DNA of 64,000 nucleotides, taken from Lysobacterales bacterium. GTDB taxonomy: Bacteria > Pseudomonadota > Gammaproteobacteria > Xanthomonadales > Ahniellaceae. The position numbers were made by a program, and so were the translations under genes. This document shows positions 1-8,063 of the stretch, piece after piece. The DNA lies in assembly GCA_016721845.1 (NCBI GenBank), contig JADKHK010000003.1, positions 124,001 to 188,000 on the forward strand, given 5' to 3'. Position 1 is the first letter of the stretch, and each line of letters starts with the position of its first letter. The notes below the pieces were generated by a model. It had not been told where the DNA came from and searched no databases. It saw only the letters and a program-made list of their open reading frames with translations.

Positions 1-391
1 GCGCTTCGAGCACATCCGCAGCGCCCGACTTGCTCGATACGCTGCGATTGCCATGTTTGGCCACCTTGGCGCCCGCCGCGGCCGCGACGAACATCGCCGC
101 GGTCGAGATATTGAAGGTGTGTGCGCCGTCGCCGCCGGTGCCGACGATGTCGACGAAATGCGGATCTGGCGCGATCTCGACGCGCGCCGAAAACTCGCGC
201 ATCACCTGGGCGGCGCCGGCGATCTCGCCGATGGTCTCCTTCTTCACACGCAGGCCGGTGAGCAAGGCCGCGGTGATGACCGGCGAAACCTCCCCGCGCA
301 TGATCTGGCGGAACAGGTCCACCATCTCGTCGTGGAAGATTTCGCGATGTTCGATGGTGCGCGCGAGCGCTTCTTGCGGCGTCATCGGCAT
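1..391 (-). CDS. trpD: Anthranilate phosphoribosyltransferase, N-terminal part (runs off window)
   Basis: This is the first ~130 residues of TrpD, the enzyme that transfers phosphoribose from PRPP to anthranilate in tryptophan synthesis. The PRPP-binding motif [10 protein letters not shown] and the downstream [19 protein letters not shown] are both visible, in the usual spacing for the family. The ATG at 391 (MPMTPQEAL) lies 2 nt after the trpG stop; an alternative ATG is at 385. The tight spacing implies one transcript and translational coupling with trpG. The 3' end lies outside the window. Confidence 0.95.
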   Translation of the reverse strand, partial: MPMTPQEALARTIEHREIFHDEMVDLFRQIMRGEVSPVITAALLTGLRVKKETIGEIAGAAQVMREFSARVEIAPDPHFVDIVGTGGDGAHTFNISTAAMFVAAAAGAKVAKHGNRSVSSKSGAADVLEA

Positions 392-393
392 GG

Positions 394-972
394 TCACTGG
401 GCCAGGAAATTCTTCAACATGGCGTGGCCATGCTGGGTCATGATCGATTCGGGATGGAACTGTACGCCCTGGATCGGAAAGTCGCGGTGACGCAAGCCCA
501 TGATCTCCTCGATCGAGCCGTCGTCGTTCGTGGTCCATGCGGTCACTTCGAGACCCTCCGGCAACGCGTTCTTGTCGACCACCAGCGAGTGGTAACGCGT
601 CGCCTCGAAGCCATCCGGCAAGCCGGCGAAAACACCCTGTCCGGCGTGATGGATCGGCGAGGTCTTGCCATGCATGATGCGGCCGGCACGAATGACCTTG
701 CCGCCGAACGCCTGGCCGATGCTCTGGTGCCCGAGACAGACGCCCAGCATCGGCAGCTGGCCCGCAAACGTCTTCAGCACCTCCACCGACACGCCCGCTT
801 CGCTCGGCGTGCACGGGCCCGGCGAAATCACGATGCGATCGGGCTTCAGTGCGGCGATGCCGGCGAGATCCAGCTCGTCGTTGCGGATCACCTTCACCTC
901 TTCGCCAAGCTCGGCGAAGTACTGCACGAGGTTGTAGGTGAAGCTGTCGTAGTTATCGATCATCAGCAGCAT
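394..972 (-). CDS. trpG: Anthranilate synthase component II (glutamine amidotransferase)
   Basis: This 192-residue class I glutamine amidotransferase supplies ammonia to TrpE for making anthranilate from chorismate; such subunits often also serve PabB in folate synthesis. The start [14 protein letters not shown] is typical of the family. The catalytic triad is visible: Cys79 in GVCLGHQS, and His173 and Glu175 in QFHPES. Length is normal and the frame is intact. The odd feature is the 5' end: the first 20 nt of the gene are the left copy of a 21-bp repeat that bounds an integrated element. The protein is therefore intact, but everything upstream of the start codon, including promoter and ribosome binding site, now comes from the element. 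trpE lies 40 kb away at 41-42.5 kb. Confidence 0.97.
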   Translation of the reverse strand: MLLMIDNYDSFTYNLVQYFAELGEEVKVIRNDELDLAGIAALKPDRIVISPGPCTPSEAGVSVEVLKTFAGQLPMLGVCLGHQSIGQAFGGKVIRAGRIMHGKTSPIHHAGQGVFAGLPDGFEATRYHSLVVDKNALPEGLEVTAWTTNDDGSIEEIMGLRHRDFPIQGVQFHPESIMTQHGHAMLKNFLAQ

Positions 973-973
973 G
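953..973. repeat. Left attachment-site repeat, overlapping the trpG start
   Basis: A 21-bp sequence including ATCGATCATCAGCAGCATG is identical to 37749-37769. Read on the minus strand it begins one base before the trpG ATG and encodes the first residues MLLMID. Similarity stops sharply on both sides of each copy, as expected for a site-specific recombination core. Confidence 0.88.
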
Positions 974-1024
974 CGGACTTCAAGACCATGTTTTTGTTGA
1001 ATTTATTGACGGCATACCGTCGGC

Positions 1025-1046
1025 GGATACCACACGGGATACCACA
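1025..1046. promoter_or_regulatory. Candidate integrase arm-type sites, left end
   Basis: Two copies of GGATACCACA (1025-1034 and 1037-1046) are spaced 12 nt apart, ~50 bp inside the left end. A matching pair with the same 12-nt period (AGTACCACT, 37612-37632) lies inside the right end. Paired direct repeats near both ends are what integrase N-terminal domains bind. The rest of 974-1212 holds no gene I can support. Confidence 0.5.
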
Positions 1047-1212
1047 ATGTCGTCTTCTAGCGCCCCCGCGTCGACAAGCGAGTCCGCAATGGACGCGCAT
1101 GCGAAAGACACTGTCCTATTGGGACAACCAAGCGCACAAGTCCGGTGAAGAACTGAAGCATAACGTTCTGGCAATTCCAGGTCAGCACGACTGTCTCACG
1201 AATCTCGCAAAC

Positions 1213-2289
1213 CTAGTCCCATCGTGTTTGACGCCTGAGGTAGCGCGGTGGACATGCAGCGATCGAACTGAGCGCGGTTTGGATGGCGAGTTGATCCGAA
1301 TCCTCGGGAAGAAGAACGGCCAAATCAGCGTTCTTGTATCCGAGCATCCCGAGTAGGCAGAGTCTTGCCAGTTCGTGCAGATGACCGAACTCAGCATCCG
1401 GTGCGGGAGGGAGGGACTGGCTCGCGTCGGCGGGCACTGGAGGTCGGTGCACGACAAAGTCGGCACCGTGCGCCAACCCATTCCTTCTCTGCGAATAGAG
1501 ATCAGCCAGCCAATCTTGGTCGCCAGACCGAAGCAAAGGTCCCGCCAGGAATTTCGAAACGCGGCCCGCCAATCGCCGGCCATAGCTCAATCCGTCGAAC
1601 GTGCTGTTGGGCTTCAAAGACCCAGCTGCTTTGGCCTGCTTCCTCGAAGTGGGTCCCGGCTGCGGAAATACAGCATCCAATGCGGCAAACAGCCCCAGCA
1701 TGGCGAGCTGCCAGGATCCTACTAAGCCGAGTGTTACCTGACCAAAGTTCGCGAGCGCTGAACGAATTCGCGCACAAGCTCTGCCCCTTCTAAGGTTGAC
1801 CAAGCGGCGATTGAGCATGCGCGCCTTCTCGATTTCCGCTGAGCCGAACTGCCGCGCTGTCACAGGGTTGAATCCGCTCTGATCCAAATACCGTCCTGCC
1901 TGCGCGACGATGCCCTGATCGATGGTCAGCACGGCACGCAAATCAAAGGACACTGGTTTGACAAGTCTCAGTGCCAACAGGGCCGTGAACAGATCGTCTC
2001 GAACGGAGTTCAAGGTCTGCAATGGAGGATGGTCTTTCGCGAGGCACGCATGAACTTCGCCCGCACCAACGAACCTCTCGGGAGTGAGGAGCACCGTAGT
2101 GCGAGATCCTTCCTCATACGCAAACCCGTTATCGAACCGATCGTCATCGCGATCTATCGCCCAATATGCAGCGCTCGGATCCGCCAGTTCGACGCCATTT
2201 CCCAACAAGAGCGGCAGCGGCTCAACAAAGTCATAGTTGAACTCGCTCATCAGCAGAAACTCTCGCGCAGCTGGAAATGAACTGCTCAT
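1213..2289 (-). CDS. HEPN-like protein of unknown role
   Basis: A 358-residue protein of no family I can name. Near residues 268-274 it carries RRNGLAH, which fits the R-x4-6-H signature of HEPN ribonuclease domains and sits in a predicted helical region. If real, it would suggest an RNA-cutting or abortive-infection role, in keeping with the defence-type cargo around it. The first ATG at 2289 is preceded by a purine-rich AGGGGAAG. It is the first gene inside the left end of the element and reads toward trpG, so read-through into trpG is possible. The HEPN call rests on one short motif and is tentative. Confidence 0.6.
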   Translation of the reverse strand: MSSSFPAAREFLLMSEFNYDFVEPLPLLLGNGVELADPSAAYWAIDRDDDRFDNGFAYEEGSRTTVLLTPERFVGAGEVHACLAKDHPPLQTLNSVRDDLFTALLALRLVKPVSFDLRAVLTIDQGIVAQAGRYLDQSGFNPVTARQFGSAEIEKARMLNRRLVNLRRGRACARIRSALANFGQVTLGLVGSWQLAMLGLFAALDAVFPQPGPTSRKQAKAAGSLKPNSTFDGLSYGRRLAGRVSKFLAGPLLRSGDQDWLADLYSQRRNGLAHGADFVVHRPPVPADASQSLPPAPDAEFGHLHELARLCLLGMLGYKNADLAVLLPEDSDQLAIQTALSSIAACPPRYLRRQTRWD

Positions 2290-2400
2290 GGTGAGCTTCC
2301 CCTCATGCCGACATCGGCATCAGTGTATCCGCCGGCGAAAGGCAACGGCCTTTGGAAAAGTGGGCGATGCAGCATTCCATTCCAACGGACGATTCACTAA

Positions 2401-2532
2401 GGAATCTCTGAACAAGTCGCCAAGCCCTGATTCCGATCATGGTTCGACAAGCTCACCACGAACGGAATCAGGGCGTCACCCGTTCGCCCTGAGCTTGTCG
2501 AAGGGTGAACGAAGACTTGTTCAGACCTTCCC
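2401..2532. repeat. MITE-like palindromic element with terminal inverted repeats
   Basis: A ~130-bp non-coding unit. A 12-bp inverted repeat TCTGAACAAGTC (2407-2418) pairs with 2514-2525. Inside are a second inverted pair (2425-2435 with 2463-2473) and two inverted blocks around TTCGACAAGCTCA and GAGCTTGTCGAA. The nested symmetry is typical of a non-autonomous mobile repeat. It occupies most of the gene-free stretch 2290-2636; nothing else is evident there. Confidence 0.6.
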
Positions 2533-2636
2533 CAAGTGTCAGGCCAATGCATCCATTGTCACCGAGACGTTTTGGACGAGCATCCGTCGAGCACTTCCCC
2601 CTGCGTGCCCGCGATCACTGGTCGATGTTCGCGCCC

Positions 2637-3086
2637 CTATTGATGTTTGTTCCGTGCATCCCGAAGCTCAGCTGGCCAAGCCGCAATCGACAAGCAAACC
2701 AATCCGATCAACAACGCCAGCCAACCGGTCCAGACCGTCTCCAGGCTGGTTCCCGCGTTGATCACCATCCGCGCGAAGACGTCCATCGAGGCGACGTCAC
2801 CGTTGCTGGCGAGCGCCAATGCTTCCGATCTAGCGGTGTAGAACTTGTAGTAGGTCGCGATCATGAAACCCGCCGCAGGAACCACGGCGATCAATAGCTG
2901 ACTGTACCTGCCGAGCACCGCGAGCAGCATCGAGACGGGCGCAATCACGAGCATCATCACGCCGTACGTCGTATCGAAATCCAACAGAGATCGTTCTCCG
3001 GTCAGATCGGTCGAGATGATGGGAAGCAGCGTTCCCAACACGAGCGCAAGCCCGCCGGCAATCCCCAGAACCAACTTCTTCTCCAT
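2637..3086 (-). CDS. Small multi-pass membrane protein, unknown function
   Basis: A 149-residue protein with about four hydrophobic segments: near residues 5-25, 45-65, 70-85 and 118-140. The ATG at 3086 is chosen because GGAGGG lies just upstream; the longer open frame to 3179 adds a polar tail with no signal. I do not recognise the family. It lies just downstream of another small membrane-anchored protein on the same strand. Confidence 0.6.
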   Translation of the reverse strand: MEKKLVLGIAGGLALVLGTLLPIISTDLTGERSLLDFDTTYGVMMLVIAPVSMLLAVLGRYSQLLIAVVPAAGFMIATYYKFYTARSEALALASNGDVASMDVFARMVINAGTSLETVWTGWLALLIGLVCLSIAAWPAELRDARNKHQ

Positions 3087-3138
3087 CTTTCCCTCCAAAG
3101 TAGTCTGCACAGCCACGACATACTCGACAAACGCCCGA

Positions 3139-3567
3139 TCAGCTATCGCTGAACGGGTCGTAGTGCGAATGGCCGACATCGTCGTTATGAAGACTGGACC
3201 CGAATGTCTCGCTCGCGGCGTCAGTGAACACGTGACTCATCGGATTCGATGGGTCGAAGTCGTAGGGGTCGGAATGGTCGACCTCGGAAAGGCGCCCCGG
3301 CTGCATCCCGGTGCCGAAAAGCGGAAACCGGTCGTCTTCGAACAGATCAACGGTCTCCATCGCGGTGGCAGGAATAACCCAGGAAGGATTCTCGGGCTTG
3401 GCTTGCGCACTTCCGGCTGATCCACCGCGGCGGCTTCTGTCGGCCTCAGGCAACGACCCCAGTAGATGCCGCGCGGCATATGACTTTCTTGAGCGATCAG
3501 TCGCTGTGGACGCACGCCAGACTGCCCAGCACATCACTACCAATATTGCGATCAGCACGATCTCCAT
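3139..3567 (-). CDS. Small membrane-anchored protein, unknown function
   Basis: 142 residues with one N-terminal membrane segment (MEIVLIAILVVMCWAVW) followed by a polar, acidic tail rich in Asp, Ser and Pro (for example SDPYDFDPSNP). It resembles a single-pass protein with a disordered cytoplasmic domain. No family is recognised. The 52-bp gap to the next membrane-protein gene suggests the two are co-transcribed. Confidence 0.5.
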   Translation of the reverse strand: MEIVLIAILVVMCWAVWRASTATDRSRKSYAARHLLGSLPEADRSRRGGSAGSAQAKPENPSWVIPATAMETVDLFEDDRFPLFGTGMQPGRLSEVDHSDPYDFDPSNPMSHVFTDAASETFGSSLHNDDVGHSHYDPFSDS

Positions 3568-3678
3568 CGTTTTCCACCCGCTTGCGGCCGCACGAATGTA
3601 TGCGCACGATCAGGCCTACCACGGCGACTGCGCCAGCAAAGCCAGCCGAGAATGAGCGCATTGACGGGAAGCCGGTCG

Positions 3679-4569
3679 CTAGCGCATGTACACACTCTTC
3701 ACCCAGCGACCGCGGCCATCGCCATGCCCCAAGTCCAGGCTGGTCGCCGCCAGCGCCTCGCGTTCGGACATGCCCGAATGCATGTATGCATGGACTTGGT
3801 CGCGAGCGAACGCGTAGCGCGCGGCGTGTGGCTCGATGACGGCGCGATTGCACCAGCCGTGATAGATCGACCGGGCTTGCTTCAGTCCAGTGACGTCGCA
3901 TTTGTCGGCGCGCTGCACCAGGAACCCGCCCTGGCACTGCGTCAACTCCAGCGCGTAAGCGACCGCATCCTTCGCTGCTAGGACATTCTGAACGCGCACT
4001 CGCCGGGCTTTGCCGCCCTTCGTGCCGGCGATCACATTGACGGCGCCATCTGCTTCGAGCTCACGCTGCCATCGCTGCAAGGTGTCGGACCGGGCATGGA
4101 TCGCCTCATTGCCGCGAAGACCGAGATGCCGCTCCAGACCCAGCAATCCGGCAAAACCTGGGCGCCCTCCGGAAACGGCATAGTTCCGCGCATCTTGGTA
4201 TTGCTCGTCCGACATCGCGGTCTTCGTCCCGACACGGGATGCGCCGCCAATGCCAAGCGCCTGGTTCGACAATTCACGAGCGGCGGCCACGCCCGGAGCG
4301 CCACCCTTCCTCAATATCGTGCGGAGGTGGGCCATCTCGTTCTGAATCGTCCGGAGCCCGGCCGAATCTTTCAGTCGCTGCTCGACGTAAGCGCGCAGAT
4401 GGCGGCCGCCGATGTCGCCGATCTTCGCGAAATGGGTAAACCCCTCGTCGAACATCATGTCGACGAACCGTTGGATGGTTCGGGTGCGCGCTTCGCGCGT
4501 CAGATGCGAACCACCCAGGGCGGCAACGATGCCCATCATCACCGCCAGAAATTCCGATTTCTTGCTCAT
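3679..4569 (-). CDS. Tyrosine recombinase, Integrase_1-type
   Basis: A 296-residue integrase-domain protein. Catalytic landmarks are visible: an Arg in the LGLRGNEA segment, HAARYAFA (H-x-x-R), LGHGDGR and a terminal Tyr in SVYMR. N-terminal residues 20-90 look like the DNA-binding SAM-like part. The start at 4569 (MSKKSEF) follows AGGAAGGAA directly, better than the upstream ATG at 4593. Such proteins occur in integrative elements alongside a separate main integrase. Here it is 2.7 kb from the left end while a P4-type integrase sits at the right end, so it may be a second recombination function or a remnant of a different element. Confidence 0.75.
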   Translation of the reverse strand: MSKKSEFLAVMMGIVAALGGSHLTREARTRTIQRFVDMMFDEGFTHFAKIGDIGGRHLRAYVEQRLKDSAGLRTIQNEMAHLRTILRKGGAPGVAAARELSNQALGIGGASRVGTKTAMSDEQYQDARNYAVSGGRPGFAGLLGLERHLGLRGNEAIHARSDTLQRWQRELEADGAVNVIAGTKGGKARRVRVQNVLAAKDAVAYALELTQCQGGFLVQRADKCDVTGLKQARSIYHGWCNRAVIEPHAARYAFARDQVHAYMHSGMSEREALAATSLDLGHGDGRGRWVKSVYMR

Positions 4570-5246
4570 TTCCTTCCTCATGTTCCGATGCATTGCCGCG
4601 CTGACGGCTGGGTGGGGGAGCCCTTACACCCCGGTTGTTTCAGCCCTCAGCGCGACGATGTTGATCGGTGAGTAACGGGCCCCGCCGCATGACCGGACAA
4701 CTCCGATCACTGGCGCCGTATGCACGGCTGCAGGGGCGACCCTTTCGGGCGGGCTGGAAACAACTTGCTGTGTGCTCGTGGACGAGCAGGTGGCCGAATA
4801 CGAACGGCCTTGTCATTGAATTTGCCTGGCGTCACTGGCTCGCTGACCAGTAAATTTGAGCGCCATGGCGGCTTTCCGGCGGAACATCTCGTGCGTCACT
4901 CTTTCGGTCTCACTGAAAGCGCACGTAGCCGGGCACATCCTTGCCCCGAAAGCGGGCCAAGAGAAGCAAGGGAGTCGGATCAAACAGTGCCGAATGGCGG
5001 CTCGTGATCCGGATCGACAGGCGCAGTTGTCCTGTCGAGATCGATGAAGTGATCAGTGAAACACCGATCGATCATCCATCTGTTGCGAAGCATCAAGAAG
5101 CTTGATGCTTCGCAGGGGCGGTCCCGAATTACGCATCGAGGGCGCGAGCTGTTGCTGGATCCAACATTAGCGAGATTTCTGAGGTCTGCAACGAACTATT
5201 TCACGCGGTAGACGGTGGTAGACGATTGAGCAATCGCCACCTCAAT
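4570..5246. other. Gene-poor 0.68 kb spacer
   Basis: No convincing gene was found here; the short open frames lack ribosome binding sites and recognisable residues. The one clear structure is the hairpin at 5084-5114. The stretch separates the integrase module from the CoiA-like gene. Confidence 0.5.
5084..5114. repeat. Perfect 14-bp stem hairpin
   Basis: TGCGAAGCATCAAG (5084-5097) is followed by AAG and the exact reverse complement (5101-5114). It lies ~130 bp beyond the stop of the CoiA-like gene. There is no T-run, so it is not a clear intrinsic terminator; a processing signal or protein-binding palindrome is equally possible. Confidence 0.6.
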
Positions 5247-6860
5247 TCAGATCCGACGCCATTGCCGATCCGAAGGATCGAGCGACAGCATTCGCGCGTC
5301 CTGCTCGCCATCAATGTGCACCGCGAACACGTGAGACGAAGGCGGCAGATAGTTCTCCACCGTGCCGCGGCCGAAGCGTTTGTGTTCAATTCGCGTTCCG
5401 GGGGCGAGGTGTGATTCGCTCGGTCGACGCACCGGAACCGGCGTCGGAAGCACCTGCCGGATGGCGGATTCCTGCACCGAGCTGACGCGAGGGGCTGGCT
5501 CGCGCATGTATCGATGCGGGCCGTCTTTAACCCGGCAGATCGCGCCAGCATCCACCAACCGGGCGAACAAATCGTCGAAGGGATCGTACAAACTGGGAAT
5601 CAGCGCGTTTTCTTCGTTGGTGAAGTACCAGGCGCTGACGACTTCCTTGAAGTAGCCGGCGGCACGGGCTTCCATCGTGGCGACGTATTGCGCATGGAAC
5701 AGTTCGCCAAGTACCGGGTCCACGCCGATCTCGGTGCGCGCCCAGCGCGCCGCGTCGACCTGGCTGATATAGGACCCCGGCGGCGCATCCTGGATGAACT
5801 GCCGATAGATCCGCGCTTGCAAATAGACCGGATGGTCGTTGTAAACCCACGCATCCTTGTGCCATCGCTGCAGGGCCTTGATGACCGTGTAGGAATCCAG
5901 CTGCTGTTCGAGCACCTCGAATTGCTCGCGATCCCGAAGCCAACGCTCGCGCAAGAGATGCGCAACACGTTCTGGATGGGTGAGTTCATGAAGACATGCA
6001 AGCATGGACTCATGCGGCGCACGCAGGAGACGCCGCATGCGCTCCCGCGCAGCATCCTTGTTGGCCTGCTTCGCACGCTCCTTGCTCAAGGCCAGCGCCT
6101 GCTTGGCGGCCGCATCCTTGGCCTCGGCCTTGATCAGCTGGTTGCGCTCGCGGAATGCCCGCTGGAACTCGTTGTAGGCAGTGCGCCACGCCTCGGCAGC
6201 GGCCGGATACGAGACCCAATGGCGATTTCCGCTCTCTTCCAGAACCAGTCGATTGAACTCGGCATCATCCAGCACCTGTTCGACCGTCAGCCTGGACAGA
6301 TCGATCTCGATCATGCGCACGCCATCCGATTGCACTCGGCGCTCCTTGAGTTCGCCGACTGCATGCCTCACGCGGATCTCGACGAGCAGCTCGCCTTCTT
6401 CGTCATGCGCGGTCACGTCCGGAACGTAATCGCCACGGGGGACTTCCAACAGAGCAGACGTCAACGCCCCCAGCCGTGCGGGGAACTCCAACGTCCGGCC
6501 GACGAACTTTTCTCCACGGTCATCCAGCTTGCTGGGTGGATTGGGCATGTCGATCGTGCCACCCCAGGCCGGGATCTGGATACGCAGGTGGTCATGAATC
6601 AACTGCTTCGCCATCCGGTGCACGGCGGACTCGAAGCCGCCCCGGCAGTCGGTTTCGCGGTGGTGTGCAAAGTGTGGTCGACGATCGACGCTGTCCTGCG
6701 CCTTCGCAACCAGCGGTGCCTTGCAGGCGGGACAGACGCAGCCGCAGTCGAGTCCTCGCGGCACCTGCTTCGCCGTCCACATGCGCCCGTCCTTTAAGCC
6801 GAACGGTACGCGAAGTCTTGCGGCAGCCCCCGATGCAGTCGCTGCGCTGGTTGAGCTCAT
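5247..6860 (-). CDS. CoiA-like protein with C-terminal UvrD-type DNA-binding tail
   Basis: About 537 residues. The N-terminal third resembles the CoiA competence/nuclease family: a zinc-site arrangement CxCxCPAC with a following HFAHH, then an acidic/EIRVRH region (DVTAHDEEGELLVEIRVRH) that could be a PD-(D/E)xK-like nuclease core. The middle is Lys/Ala-rich and probably coiled coil. The last ~50 residues (IEHKRFGRGTVENY) resemble the Tudor-like C-terminal domain of UvrD/PcrA helicases. The start at 6860 is a choice; the frame is open to 6983 with several earlier ATGs. In this setting it is more likely a nuclease in DNA defence or processing than true competence machinery. Confidence 0.65.
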   Translation of the reverse strand: MSSTSAATASGAAARLRVPFGLKDGRMWTAKQVPRGLDCGCVCPACKAPLVAKAQDSVDRRPHFAHHRETDCRGGFESAVHRMAKQLIHDHLRIQIPAWGGTIDMPNPPSKLDDRGEKFVGRTLEFPARLGALTSALLEVPRGDYVPDVTAHDEEGELLVEIRVRHAVGELKERRVQSDGVRMIEIDLSRLTVEQVLDDAEFNRLVLEESGNRHWVSYPAAAEAWRTAYNEFQRAFRERNQLIKAEAKDAAAKQALALSKERAKQANKDAARERMRRLLRAPHESMLACLHELTHPERVAHLLRERWLRDREQFEVLEQQLDSYTVIKALQRWHKDAWVYNDHPVYLQARIYRQFIQDAPPGSYISQVDAARWARTEIGVDPVLGELFHAQYVATMEARAAGYFKEVVSAWYFTNEENALIPSLYDPFDDLFARLVDAGAICRVKDGPHRYMREPAPRVSSVQESAIRQVLPTPVPVRRPSESHLAPGTRIEHKRFGRGTVENYLPPSSHVFAVHIDGEQDARMLSLDPSDRQWRRI

Positions 6861-7052
6861 GCCATCAGTCTCACGTCGAATACGAGTCACGACAACGTAT
6901 CTGGAAATCTGGTCCATCCATGGCATCTCGCGCGTCTCGACTTGACGCCATAGACGCCTGTAGACAATCGATCCGCGGGACACGAGGCATGCCGACGGAA
7001 GCAGGGACCAAGTCCTTGCCGCAGATCCTCGATGTCAGCCTCGCTCCATAGA

Positions 7053-7778
7053 TCAACATGCGAGCGAGTCTTTCAGTTCCCGACCCAGGCGAGTGAGATC
7101 TTCGATTGATCGAATTTCGGACTCTGCCAACCATAGCCGGGACCGGACCATTTCGATCCCTACAAAAAGCGTAGAAGCAAGATCGTCCGAGGCCGCGAGC
7201 GCGAAGCCGATATCCGCACACCAGTTGGGCGCAATCTTGGCGGCCTCTACGGGATCGATATCGAAGTCGAACTCCCCAAAGGCTTCCTGGACATCATACG
7301 GGTCCGTGGTTGGGGGTAGGCCACACCGGGAACGGATGGCATTCAATGCGATTGCAAAGGCAACCCCATGCCCCTCTCCTGCGTAAAGGTGCGCAAGCTC
7401 GTGGGCAAAGAGATCCTTCAGACCCGGTTGGCCAAATCGGTCGCCAGGACGCAAGACCAACAACCAGGAGATGCCATGCGCTCCCAGGACCGGATAGTCC
7501 TCGCTGCGATAACAGAAGCCCAATTCACTGATGTCGGGCGCGAATGCAACCCAGCCCGACATGCCTCGGATCAGCGGAAGGAAGCACTGAAACTCGTCAA
7601 TCAAGCGCGGGTCTGCGACCAACCCCATCAGAGACGAAAACTCATGCTCCGTTGCTGAGCCCGACTCCGGCAGGTTGTACTTCCCCGCCTTCGCTTCCAG
7701 CAAAAAAAATGGGTCGCCGGGAATCCCCGGAAGTCCGTAAAACGAACGCAGACTTGATGTCATGCCAATGCCTTCCAT
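7053..7778 (-). CDS. HExxH putative metallopeptidase
   Basis: 241 residues with HELAH at about 126-130 preceded by LKDLF, as in ImmA/IrrE-like zinc peptidases. No helix-turn-helix is visible, so it is not a full ImmA. The C-terminal ~100 residues are acidic and unassigned. ATG 7778 (MEGIGM) is preceded by GGGAG seven bases upstream, while the open frame to 8063 contains no better start. ImmA-like peptidases typically cleave repressors or antitoxins in mobile elements. The adjacent TA/R-M operon is a possible client, but this is inference. It is divergent from mod. Confidence 0.55.
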   Translation of the reverse strand: MEGIGMTSSLRSFYGLPGIPGDPFFLLEAKAGKYNLPESGSATEHEFSSLMGLVADPRLIDEFQCFLPLIRGMSGWVAFAPDISELGFCYRSEDYPVLGAHGISWLLVLRPGDRFGQPGLKDLFAHELAHLYAGEGHGVAFAIALNAIRSRCGLPPTTDPYDVQEAFGEFDFDIDPVEAAKIAPNWCADIGFALAASDDLASTLFVGIEMVRSRLWLAESEIRSIEDLTRLGRELKDSLAC

Positions 7779-8063
7779 GGTGCTGCTCCCATTTTCTGTC
7801 GACCCTTGGCACTCATCGGGCCTGCCTGTCCTCAGCATCCAGCCTGCTTGCTGTTGAGGAGTTCTGCACCGCCGCCTTGCGCATGACGCTGGCGTTCGGT
7901 TCGAGTGCGCCAGCCGAGTGTTTCCATTGAAAGTCTCAGATCCTGAGAAGGGTGTGGACGGTCGCCACACAACCCGCAATTCCCGGCCCTCTGCCCCTGC
8001 GGCTAGACTCTGGTCGATATGGATGCCGTCCACGCGGATGGCGAGCACAGGAGCCTGCAGCAC

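Noticed and set aside
980..1174. Small minus-strand frame between trpG and the element's first gene
   Set aside because: It covers the presumed integrase-binding repeats, has no ribosome binding site and its residues match nothing.
4668..5047. Short plus-strand frames in the 4.6-5.2 kb spacer
   Set aside because: They overlap each other, lack start signals and show no conserved pattern.
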